This document shows, in pieces, positions 8,382 to 16,190 of a stretch of 64,000 nucleotides of DNA (within the stretch, counting starts at the first letter, position 1; the number at the start of each line of letters is the position of its first letter). Under the pieces are notes generated by a model. The model had not been told where the DNA came from. It did not search any database and saw only the letters and a program-made list of their open reading frames with translations. The stretch spans positions 1 through 64,000 of the forward strand of contig JAFYDK010000099.1 in the NCBI GenBank assembly GCA_017544805.1. Direction: 5' to 3'. This DNA is from Bacteroidales bacterium (lineage in GTDB: Bacteria; Bacteroidota; Bacteroidia; Bacteroidales; UBA3824). The position numbers were made by a program, and so were the translations under genes.

Positions 8382-9156
8382 AAACCGTACTTGCCGAAAA
8401 ATAACCTGCTGTTTTTATTATCGGATTGTCGCTTTCGATGTTGGTGTGCAAATTACCGTGTGCCTCGTCGAAATAGCCTCCTGACCAAAGTGTTTCCGCT
8501 AAAAGCGAACGCAAATATTTTTCGTAATCTTTGTCAATGGAGTATTTTCTCTCTATGATTTGAGTTCCTCTTGGAAAAAATGTTTCTTGAATTTTGGGTG
8601 CAAAAAGTTGCGAAATGTCCACCGTTGTCAGCGAATAATAATATAAAGTGGCGTTTTTTTGTGCATTGTTTTCCGCCCAAGATAGTTTTAAAACATATTT
8701 TGCGGGATTTTCCAAAACGTAAGGCTCTGCCACTGTATTAACGGACATTTTGTCAGGAAAAATATTGTAAGTAATTTTATCAGGCGGTGTTACGGGGAGC
8801 ATTGTAGTTTGAGCACTGAGAACCGCGCCTCTGATTTCGACGTGGAGCGAATACAAATTGCCCGTGATGCCTGCAAACTTATCCGTCGAAGTATAAATTC
8901 CGTCAGATGTCTCTTTGTAAAGATACGTGCTATCACCGGAGGTAACGGCTACTTTTGCTCCTCTTAATGCTATCCGAGCCGTGTCTTGATAGTCCGAAAG
9001 CATTGAAAGATAAACGGTATGGTTTATAAACTCGTTTGTAATCTCGCCTTCGACCACAACGGTATTTTTCTGTATTTCGTCTATGCTAAAAGGAAACTCA
9101 TGAACGCATGACGAAATACAGAAAACTATTAAGACGGTACTAATAATCGCCTTCAT
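8356..9156 (-). CDS. DUF4249 family lipoprotein
   Basis: 266 residues from the ATG at 9156. The leader ends in the lipobox ISSC. The sequence NTVVVEGEITNE, VYLSMLSDYQ, then ALRGAKVAVTSGDSTYLYKE and GNLYSLHVEI is the N-terminal signature of DUF4249, an envelope lipoprotein family of Bacteroidota that is usually encoded beside a TonB-dependent receptor. Here no receptor is adjacent; the gene instead overlaps the end of the penicillin-binding protein gene by 17 bases and is probably translated from the same message. Its start codon is created by the last unit of a 9-bp repeat. Confidence 0.8.
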   Translation of the reverse strand: MKAIISTVLIVFCISSCVHEFPFSIDEIQKNTVVVEGEITNEFINHTVYLSMLSDYQDTARIALRGAKVAVTSGDSTYLYKETSDGIYTSTDKFAGITGNLYSLHVEIRGAVLSAQTTMLPVTPPDKITYNIFPDKMSVNTVAEPYVLENPAKYVLKLSWAENNAQKNATLYYYSLTTVDISQLFAPKIQETFFPRGTQIIERKYSIDKDYEKYLRSLLAETLWSGGYFDEAHGNLHTNIESDNPIIKTAGYFSASTVFIDTLIAR

Positions 9157-11641
9157 TGAATTCGTTAAATTCGTTGAATTTGCCGTTGTATTCTTCACTA
9201 TCTATTGTGCTTTCAAGATTTGTACCAGTGTTTTGAGTTGCATTGCTTTCATCAACGTATTTGCTGTAATCTTCGGGAATTTCAAATCTTAATTCTACCG
9301 GATAATCTTTTGATAATTCGGGGTCAGCGTAGATTTTTTTCATGTAAAGACACCAAACCGGAAGTGCAAGTCTTGAGCCTTGTCCCCAGTCGCCTCTTGA
9401 AAACTGTATTGACCTTTCTTCACCGCCGGTCCAAACGCCTGAAACAAGTCTCGGTGTTATGCCCATAAACCAACCGTCGGCGTTGAGGTTTGTTGTACCT
9501 GTTTTGCCGCCGCAGTCAGCCGTTATGCCGAAACCGTAAGAGCCTGTTGCGCGGCTTGCCGTTCCTCCGTGTGTTACTACTCTTAACATTTCAACCATTT
9601 TATAGGCTTCGATGTCTTCCATCGCTTGTTCGTGTACGGATTGGAAGGTGCTGACAACATTGCCGTTTTTGTCTTCAATTTTTGTAACAAAAACCGGCGA
9701 AGTCGAGAAACCGTTGTTAGCAAAACCGCAGTAAGCGGCAACCATTTCTTTCAATTTAACCTCTGCCGAGCCTACACAGATACTCGGAGCCTCAGGTATT
9801 GGGGAGATAACACCCAATTTTTTTACCAATTCCAGAACTGTTTTGGGAGAGGTTTGTTTCATACACCATGCCGAAATCTGGTTAAGACTAAGACCTAAAC
9901 CGACTGAAAGCCTAATCATCTGACCGTCTTTTGAGGATTGTGAAAATTTAGGCGTGTAAACGGGTGGAATACCGCCCGGATTATCAATCGTGTATTCAAC
10001 GTTTGCCACCAAATGGTTAGGTTGAATTTCTCTGTGGTTTAAGAACATAGCCGCATAAACGAACGGTTTGAAAGTAGAGCCTACTTGTCTTCGTCCCAAA
10101 CTTACGTGGTCGTATTGGAAATAATGATAATCAATACCGCCGACGTATGCTTTAACGTGTCCTGATTCGGGTTCCATACTCATCATACCGCAGCGTAAAA
10201 ATTTTTTGTAATATAGAATAGAATCCCACGGGGTCATAACCGTATCAACGCCTTCTGGATGCTGCCAAGTGAAAACCCTCATGTTGGTCGGAGTCATAAA
10301 TTGTTTCATGATCGTAACGCTGTCGAGTTTATCAACCTTGCTGCCGACTCTCCATCGCTCTGTTCTTTTTACAGATTGATTCATGATTTGTTTTATTTGA
10401 GCCTCGGAAATCCTTGCACTGAACGGACGGTTGTTTTTATGTTTTTGAATTTCAAGCCTTTCAAAAACCGACTGAAGTCCTTCTTGTTTTTGATTGCCGA
10501 GCATATAGCCCGTTCCCATGTGTTCTCTTACAGCTTCTTCGGCGTATTTCTGCATACGGGAGTCTATCGTTACGTAAATCTTTAAACCATCGTTGTAAAT
10601 GTCATAGTTTTCTCCGTTGGCTTTCAAGTTCTTATTGCACCAGCCATAAAGCGGATTGTTTGCCCACATTGTGGAATCTTCCTTGTAAATATCCTCCTGC
10701 CATGAAGCATATTTGCTCCTTTCGGGTTTTTTAGCCGTCATGGTCGTTCTTAAAAATTCCCTAAAATAAGGTGCAAGACCTTCAACGTGAGTGTCTTGTG
10801 AAAAATGCAAAACAATATCCGTGGCTTTGAGCGATTCAAATTCCGAATGTGAAAGCATTTTGTAGTTTTCGACAACTTTTTTCAAATCCGTCTGATATTT
10901 CTCTATTTGCGACAAAACCGTATTTCGGCGGTTTTTAGAGTTTTTCGGATTGGATTTCGGACTATATTTTGTTGGTGCTTTTAAAAGACCTACAAGTACA
11001 GAGGCCTCTTCCAATTTTAAATTTTCTGGTTTTGTATCAAAAAAAGTTTTAGCGGCAGCCTCAATACCGAAAGCGTTATGACCGAAACCTACGGTGTTGA
11101 GATACATACTCATGATTTCTTCTTTGCAATAACGGCGTTCAAGTTTAACGGCTGTTACCCATTCTTGAAGTTTCATGACGATTTTACCCATCAAACCTTT
11201 AGGACGTTTGTGGTCACGCATATTATAAAGGTTTTTGGCTAATTGTTGCGAAATCGTACTACCGCCGCCTGATGAAGTGTTTCTTGTAACAAGACCTTTT
11301 GCAACGCGGAAAAGCGACTGAAGGTCGATTCCGTAATGCTCGTAAAATCTTACGTCTTCCGTTGCAAGTAATGCCGCTTTTATATTATCGGGAATATTGT
11401 TGAAACGGTTTTCCGTCGTGCGGTTTTCTTTGTAAAACTTACCTAAAAGTACTCTGTCAGCAGAGATAATTTGAGAAGCAAGACTGCTTTTGGGATTTTC
11501 TAATTCTTCAAAATCAGGTACATAGCCTAAATTGTCAGTTCCTATCATAAATAGGATTACAAATGCTGCTATTACGGGTATCAAAAAACCCGCCCAAAGA
11601 AGTATAAAAAAATTACGTTTTGTTTTTTCACTCAGTTCCAT
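9140..11641 (-). CDS. mrcA: Penicillin-binding protein 1A, transglycosylase and transpeptidase
   Basis: 833 residues, anchored by one N-terminal helix (about residues 10-32) with the bulk in the periplasm. It polymerises lipid II into glycan strands and cross-links the peptides. The GT51 domain (about 65-245) shows TEDVRFYEHYGID and GGGSTISQQLAKNLY. The transpeptidase domain (about 430-740) shows the three active-site motifs: STFK in GRRQVGSTFKPF, SLN, and KTG in CGGKTGTTN. Length is normal for Bacteroidota class A PBPs. The acidic tail ends in a FNE repeat that overlaps the DUF4249 start. Confidence 0.95.
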   Translation of the reverse strand: MELSEKTKRNFFILLWAGFLIPVIAAFVILFMIGTDNLGYVPDFEELENPKSSLASQIISADRVLLGKFYKENRTTENRFNNIPDNIKAALLATEDVRFYEHYGIDLQSLFRVAKGLVTRNTSSGGGSTISQQLAKNLYNMRDHKRPKGLMGKIVMKLQEWVTAVKLERRYCKEEIMSMYLNTVGFGHNAFGIEAAAKTFFDTKPENLKLEEASVLVGLLKAPTKYSPKSNPKNSKNRRNTVLSQIEKYQTDLKKVVENYKMLSHSEFESLKATDIVLHFSQDTHVEGLAPYFREFLRTTMTAKKPERSKYASWQEDIYKEDSTMWANNPLYGWCNKNLKANGENYDIYNDGLKIYVTIDSRMQKYAEEAVREHMGTGYMLGNQKQEGLQSVFERLEIQKHKNNRPFSARISEAQIKQIMNQSVKRTERWRVGSKVDKLDSVTIMKQFMTPTNMRVFTWQHPEGVDTVMTPWDSILYYKKFLRCGMMSMEPESGHVKAYVGGIDYHYFQYDHVSLGRRQVGSTFKPFVYAAMFLNHREIQPNHLVANVEYTIDNPGGIPPVYTPKFSQSSKDGQMIRLSVGLGLSLNQISAWCMKQTSPKTVLELVKKLGVISPIPEAPSICVGSAEVKLKEMVAAYCGFANNGFSTSPVFVTKIEDKNGNVVSTFQSVHEQAMEDIEAYKMVEMLRVVTHGGTASRATGSYGFGITADCGGKTGTTNLNADGWFMGITPRLVSGVWTGGEERSIQFSRGDWGQGSRLALPVWCLYMKKIYADPELSKDYPVELRFEIPEDYSKYVDESNATQNTGTNLESTIDSEEYNGKFNEFNEFNEGDY
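9154..9180. repeat. Three 9-bp tandem repeats across a gene overlap
   Basis: The plus strand reads CATTGAATT, CGTTAAATT, CGTTGAATT. On the minus strand these encode FNEFNEFNE near the end of PBP1A, and the last unit supplies the ATG of the DUF4249 gene. Gain or loss of a unit would keep both frames. Confidence 0.75.
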
Positions 11642-11676
11642 TTTTCTTATAAAAAAGTGCGTTGCAAAATATTTTG

Positions 11677-11684
11677 CAAATGTA
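11677..11684 (-). promoter_or_regulatory. -7 box for PBP1A
   Basis: TACATTTG on the minus strand, 35 bases upstream of the ATG; exact TAnnTTTG match. Confidence 0.5.
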
Positions 11685-11796
11685 ATAAATAATTAGAAAT
11701 ATCCGCATTAAAAAAAATAAAAAAAAAGTTTTGATTTTTTTCTTTTGAGCGGATTAAATTAATAAAATATTAAAACGAAAATCTGAAAAATGTTAA

Positions 11797-11804
11797 TATC
11801 TTTG
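11797..11804 (+). promoter_or_regulatory. -7 box for the Na/Pi cotransporter
   Basis: TATCTTTG, an exact TAnnTTTG match, 49 bases upstream of the ATG. Confidence 0.5.
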
Positions 11805-11853
11805 CGCAGAAATTAAAACAAATTTCTTCTTTTTCTCAGATAAAAAAACTATA

Positions 11854-13527
11854 ATGGATACATTAGTTAATGTTCTTTCTTTGATCGGTTCGCTCGGAAT
11901 GTTTCTTTACGGAATGAAAATCATGAGCGACGGATTGGAGAAATTTGCCGGAGACAAACTCCGCGCCGTATTGGCAGCCATGACCAAAAACCGCGTTATG
12001 GGAATTTTTACAGGCCTAATAATCACGGCTTTAGTGCAGTCGAGTTCGGCAACCACGGTGATGATAGTAAGTTTTGTGAATGCCGGTCTTATGACTCTAA
12101 AACAATCAATCGGAGTGATAATGGGCGCAAACATCGGTACTACCGTAACGGCGTGGATAATTTCAGCTATAGGTTTTAAAATTAACATTTCGGCATTTGC
12201 CATTCCGCTTTTGGCTTTCGGGCTTATTTTTATCTTTTCGAGCAATTCTAAGCGGAAAAGTTTCGGTGAATTTATTTTCGGTTTTTCATTTCTTTTTATG
12301 GGTCTGAATTTTCTTCAGACTGCGGCAAACGATTTAGATATAGGACATTATGTGGCATCAATGCTTGCTGGCATTGCAGATGATAGTTTTTGGATAATAT
12401 TGCTTTTTGTATTTATCGGTATGGTTATAACCTGTTTGGTGCAGGCCTCGGCAGCAACAATGGCGATTACGCTTATGCTTTTTGATATGCACATTCCGGG
12501 ATTCGGATTTGAACAGGCAGCGGCTTTGGCAATGGGTCAGAATATTGGAACTACGGTAACGGCTTATTTAGCCTCTATGACGGCAAACCTTCCGGCAAGA
12601 AGAACGGCTTTGGCTCACATGTTTTTCAATGTTTTTGGCGTTATTGTCGTTTTAATAATGTTTTATCCGTTTTGTAACGCTGTAAGTTGGTTTACAACTG
12701 ACGTTTTAAGAGCCGCTAATAACGATTTGTTCAAACTTTCGGCTTTCCATACGGCTTTCAATGTTTTCAATACGCTTTTGTTGGTTGGATTTGTTGATCA
12801 AATAGAAAAATTTGTTTGCAAAATTCTTCCGAATAAAACCGGTCAGGACGATGAATATCGTTTGAAATATATTTCCGGAGGTTGGTTTTCAACATCGGAA
12901 ATGGGATTGTTGGAGGCCAAGAAAGAGATTTTTAATTTTGCCGAGCGTTGCAACAAGATGTTTGCATTCGTTAAAAAAATGTTAGAGGTTTCCGATAAAA
13001 AAGATTTTAAGGAGTTGTATGACAGAGTCGAAAAATACGAGGGCATAACTGATAACATGGAAGAGGAAATCGGAAAATACCTTGGTAAAGTCAGTGAAGG
13101 AAAACTTACGATTGAGTCCAAACTCAAACTTCAAAAAATGCTGAAAATGATTTCTGAATTGGAAAGTATCGGCGATGCTTGTTTTAATATTGCGCGGACG
13201 ATAAATCATAAACGCGAAAAAGTTTCGGAGGATTTTACGAAGGAACAATCAGAAAATATTCTTAAAATGTTTGAATTAGTTCAAGTTGCATTGGATCACA
13301 TGGTTGCGCAGACAGGTAGGGACGAAGACGAGAAAGCCGATATTGCAACTACGATTAAAAACGAAAATGCAATCAACGAGTTCAGAAGTTTGACCCGAAA
13401 CCAAAATACTCAGGCTTTAACCGAAGGAAAATACGGTTATGCTTTGGGTTCGCATTATATGAACGTTATTTCCGAGTGTGAAAAACTCGGCGATTATATT
13501 TTGAATGTTGTTCAAGCGAGCGACTGA
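11854..13527 (+). CDS. Na+/phosphate cotransporter family protein with PhoU-like tail
   Basis: 557 residues. The N-terminal half is an inner-membrane transporter with the two inverted QSS-type repeats of the NptA/PNaS family: ALVQSSSATTVM with GANIGTTVTAW, then LVQASAATMAI with GQNIGTTVTAYLAS. The C-terminal 200 residues are helical and PhoU-like (ELESIGDACFNIARTI, SECEKLGDYILNVV). The family moves phosphate with sodium; the PhoU-like part is thought to sense or regulate. It is a single gene with its own promoter. Confidence 0.9.
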   Translation: MDTLVNVLSLIGSLGMFLYGMKIMSDGLEKFAGDKLRAVLAAMTKNRVMGIFTGLIITALVQSSSATTVMIVSFVNAGLMTLKQSIGVIMGANIGTTVTAWIISAIGFKINISAFAIPLLAFGLIFIFSSNSKRKSFGEFIFGFSFLFMGLNFLQTAANDLDIGHYVASMLAGIADDSFWIILLFVFIGMVITCLVQASAATMAITLMLFDMHIPGFGFEQAAALAMGQNIGTTVTAYLASMTANLPARRTALAHMFFNVFGVIVVLIMFYPFCNAVSWFTTDVLRAANNDLFKLSAFHTAFNVFNTLLLVGFVDQIEKFVCKILPNKTGQDDEYRLKYISGGWFSTSEMGLLEAKKEIFNFAERCNKMFAFVKKMLEVSDKKDFKELYDRVEKYEGITDNMEEEIGKYLGKVSEGKLTIESKLKLQKMLKMISELESIGDACFNIARTINHKREKVSEDFTKEQSENILKMFELVQVALDHMVAQTGRDEDEKADIATTIKNENAINEFRSLTRNQNTQALTEGKYGYALGSHYMNVISECEKLGDYILNVVQASD

Positions 13528-13667
13528 TTTTTTTTACTAAAAAGGGGATTTTTTTTTAATATTAGAAAAACGGCATTATAGATGGGTATAGTCGGAAAAA
13601 TGTAAAAAAAAATAGGAAAAAAGAAAAAAATAATATTAAAAACTTGGTTGGTAAAAAAAAATGTATT

Positions 13668-13675
13668 TATCTTTG
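13668..13675 (+). promoter_or_regulatory. -7 box for the Panacea-domain gene
   Basis: TATCTTTG, with a TTGG 20 bases upstream (13644-13647) as a possible -33 box. It serves the two-gene unit 13720-14545. Confidence 0.55.
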
Positions 13676-13719
13676 CAACGTAAAAACCATTGAAAAGGTT
13701 TTCATAAAAAATGTGAAAA

Positions 13720-14184
13720 ATGAAAGAAATTCAAGACAAATATATTTATAAGTCATCGGAAGTAGCGTTACTGATTGCGGCTATTGCTAACCGTAGAAAA
13801 ATTGTTATAAACGCAACGAAACTTCAGAAACTTCTTTTCATTGTTTACGGTTCGTTTTTATCTCTTTATAATTTAAGGCTTTTGGACGAAAAACCTCAAT
13901 GTTGGCCTTATGGTCCGGTTTTTCCGAAATTAAGAGAGGATTTTATTGCGGAGGATTTTTCTAAAGTGAATTTTTCCGACATGAGAATTCCTAAAAAAGT
14001 AAAAAACGATCACCGTTTGCAAAATGTCGTGGATTTTGTTTTCAACGGGTTTGGTTTGTGGTCTGCTGGCGATTTGAGTGCGTGGTGTCTTAATTCGCTG
14101 CCTTGTAAGGCTACTCCAGATACGGGGCAGATTATAGACGATGATTTAATAAGGACTTTTTTTAATTCAATAATCAATAAATAA
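13720..14184 (+). CDS. Panacea-domain (SocA/DUF4065-like) protein, likely antitoxin
   Basis: 154 residues, soluble. KLQKLLFIVYGSFL followed by CWPYGPVFPKLREDF is the signature of the Panacea (DUF4065, SocA-like) domain. Panacea proteins act as antitoxins for many unrelated toxins, and some act as proteolysis adaptors (SocA). Ten bases after its stop begins a small two-helix membrane protein, the expected position for a partner toxin. The toxin-antitoxin role is inferred from family and gene order. Confidence 0.75.
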   Translation: MKEIQDKYIYKSSEVALLIAAIANRRKIVINATKLQKLLFIVYGSFLSLYNLRLLDEKPQCWPYGPVFPKLREDFIAEDFSKVNFSDMRIPKKVKNDHRLQNVVDFVFNGFGLWSAGDLSAWCLNSLPCKATPDTGQIIDDDLIRTFFNSIINK

Positions 14185-14194
14185 CTACTCAACT

Positions 14195-14545
14195 ATGGCG
14201 ACTAAAAAAAGCGGGCTTAACTGCTCATGGAAATCTGGCGTTAAAAAATCTTCGGAAAAAATTCCTGACGATGATTTAGATATTAGGGATTTGGATTATC
14301 AACACGGTAAACGTTATAGTCAAGATACGCAGCAGCGGAAGAATCTTGCAACATGGGTTACTACGATAATTTCCGTTTGGCTCGGTTCTATTTTAATAAT
14401 TTTTGTTTGCAGCGGTTGCGGAGTTTTGGTTTATGAATCTTCCGTCATCATTGCATTGCTTTCAACAACTACCGTTAATATTATCGCTTTGGGCGTAATC
14501 GTTATGAAAGGACTTTTCGGTGATGCGAGCCCTAAACTGTCTTAA
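14195..14545 (+). CDS. Small two-helix membrane protein, possible toxin partner
   Basis: 116 residues. The first 52 are polar and charged (Lys- and Asp-rich). Two transmembrane helices follow: about 53-77 (TWVTTIISVWLGSILIIFV, then CSGCG) and about 82-105. I do not recognise a named family. It is ten bases downstream of the Panacea gene and shares its promoter. Membrane proteins are among the known toxin types neutralised by Panacea antitoxins, so a membrane-acting toxin is a fair hypothesis; a simple unknown membrane protein is the alternative. Confidence 0.6.
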   Translation: MATKKSGLNCSWKSGVKKSSEKIPDDDLDIRDLDYQHGKRYSQDTQQRKNLATWVTTIISVWLGSILIIFVCSGCGVLVYESSVIIALLSTTTVNIIALGVIVMKGLFGDASPKLS

Positions 14546-14554
14546 CACAAAAAA

Positions 14555-15736
14555 CTATATCAAATACAAATCAATGTCCTTGTATTTAATTGAGAATTTT
14601 TTGCTCAAAAAGGCATTGGTCAAAAAACCATTGTAACAGTAAACGCTCGGACGTATGAGTCTGTTGTATTTGATTTCTTGATAAATTCCGCCTCTTGTAT
14701 ATATATCATTTATAAGCGGATATAATACGTTACTTAAAGCAATACTTGCAGTTCTTGGAACAAGCGAAGTTATGTTAGGAAGACAATAATGAGTAATGCC
14801 TTTGTATTTAAAGGCTGGGGTTTTAAGGCTTGTCGGTCTTGAAGTTTCAAAACAAGAGCCCGTTTCGATATTCAAATCTATTATCACGCTACCTTTCTTC
14901 ATCGTGGAAACCATTTCTTCCGTGATAATAGGGTAGGGCTGTGATTTGATACATTTAGCACCAATAATAACATCTGCCGAGAGAAGGGCTTTGCTTAAAA
15001 CTTGCGGTTGAAGTACGGAGGTAAAGATTTCCCTTCCGAGTTCATTTGTAAATTTTGATAGTTTATAAACTGATGCGTCAAAGACTTTGACTTCAGCACC
15101 TAAACTCAATGCTGTTTTAGCCGCAAACAATGCCGCAGCTGAGGTTCCTAAAATTACGACTGAGGTCGGAGAAATACCTGTTATCCCGCCTAAAAAAACG
15201 CCTTTGCCGCCACTTTGTTTACCTAAATATTCAGCGGCGATAAAAATTGCATTTTTGCCGGCTATCTCGCTGTTAATAAAGCTGATAGGATAAAAATCCG
15301 TATCGGTTTGAATATATTCCAAAGCGATTGCAACCGCACCTTTTGACATTATCGCCTCGATGTTTTCTTTTTTTGCTTGCGCTATGCCAAGGCATGAGAT
15401 TACGGTTTGATCTTTTTTTAAATGCTTGATTTCGTCGGAGTTCAGGGGCGAAACTTTTAGGATAACATCCGATTTGAATAATTCTTCTCTTGAAGGAGTA
15501 ACTTTTGCTCCTTGTTTTGAATATTGTGAATCTTCATAACCGGCTTGCTCTCCGATACCCGCTTCTACGGTTATGGAAATGCCACAGGCCGACAAAACGG
15601 AAATTCCCAGCGGTGTTAAAGCTGCGCGGGTTTCTATTTCTTTGTTTTCTTTCAAAACCGAAATGCTGAACTTCGGTTTTTCCGAAAGAACGTTTTTTTT
15701 CTTTTCTTTCGGCATTAACGAACATGATGTCGGCAT
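14555..15736 (-). CDS. ald: Alanine dehydrogenase family protein with altered NAD-binding motif
   Basis: 393 residues, last gene of the tetR-porX-tsaE-ald unit. It has the alanine dehydrogenase/transhydrogenase fold: substrate Arg in ETRAALTP, Lys in LKVSP, SCFETSRPTS, LPNITSLVPRTASIAL, and the C-terminal YKDIDLYLI of the Bacteroidota subfamily. Alanine dehydrogenase interconverts alanine and pyruvate with NAD. Key positions differ: the dinucleotide loop usually GxGxxG reads GTSAAA, the usual active-site Asp (IDxGG) is Glu (IETGS), and the usual catalytic His position is Gly (CLGIA). Activity is therefore doubtful. The minus strand has a purine-rich GAGAGGAAACC before the ATG. Confidence 0.8.
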   Translation of the reverse strand: MPTSCSLMPKEKKKNVLSEKPKFSISVLKENKEIETRAALTPLGISVLSACGISITVEAGIGEQAGYEDSQYSKQGAKVTPSREELFKSDVILKVSPLNSDEIKHLKKDQTVISCLGIAQAKKENIEAIMSKGAVAIALEYIQTDTDFYPISFINSEIAGKNAIFIAAEYLGKQSGGKGVFLGGITGISPTSVVILGTSAAALFAAKTALSLGAEVKVFDASVYKLSKFTNELGREIFTSVLQPQVLSKALLSADVIIGAKCIKSQPYPIITEEMVSTMKKGSVIIDLNIETGSCFETSRPTSLKTPAFKYKGITHYCLPNITSLVPRTASIALSNVLYPLINDIYTRGGIYQEIKYNRLIRPSVYCYNGFLTNAFLSKKFSIKYKDIDLYLI

Positions 15737-15761
15737 GGTTTCCTCTCTTGTTAAAAAAAAA

Positions 15762-16190
15762 TTATGAAATGCTTATAATACGTTTTGAATCCCGTGTTTC
15801 GCGGATTTTTACCTCGATATAGTTTTCGGGCAGAATGTTCATAATCGTTTCAGGCCACTCTATAAAACAATAACTATCGCTGTACAGATATTCTTCTGCA
15901 CCGGCAGCCATTGCCTCTTCGGTGTCTTTTATGCGGTAAAGGTCGAAGTGATAAACTTTTTCGCCGTTTTCTCTTAAATATTCGTTTACGATTGCAAAAG
16001 TAGGCGAACTAACTTCATCCTTTACTTTAAGTTCTTTGCATAACGCTTTGATAAACGTTGTTTTACCTGTGCCCATCGGGGCTAAAAAAATTACGCAGCG
16101 CGAGTCTTTATGTTCTTTGGAAATATAATCCAAAAACTCTTTTGCCGCATTTGAAATTTCTTCTAACGAATTTACTAAAATTTCTTTCAT
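15762..16190 (-). CDS. tsaE: tRNA threonylcarbamoyladenosine biosynthesis ATPase TsaE
   Basis: 142 residues. It shows the P-loop GTGKTT in a LAPMGTGKTTFIKAL context, SSPTFAIVNEY, HFDLYRI and FIEWPE, all typical of TsaE. TsaE works with TsaB and TsaD to place the t6A modification on tRNAs that read ANN codons. Its start shares a base with the porX stop, so it is translationally coupled. Length is normal. Confidence 0.95.
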   Translation of the reverse strand: MKEILVNSLEEISNAAKEFLDYISKEHKDSRCVIFLAPMGTGKTTFIKALCKELKVKDEVSSPTFAIVNEYLRENGEKVYHFDLYRIKDTEEAMAAGAEEYLYSDSYCFIEWPETIMNILPENYIEVKIRETRDSKRIISIS

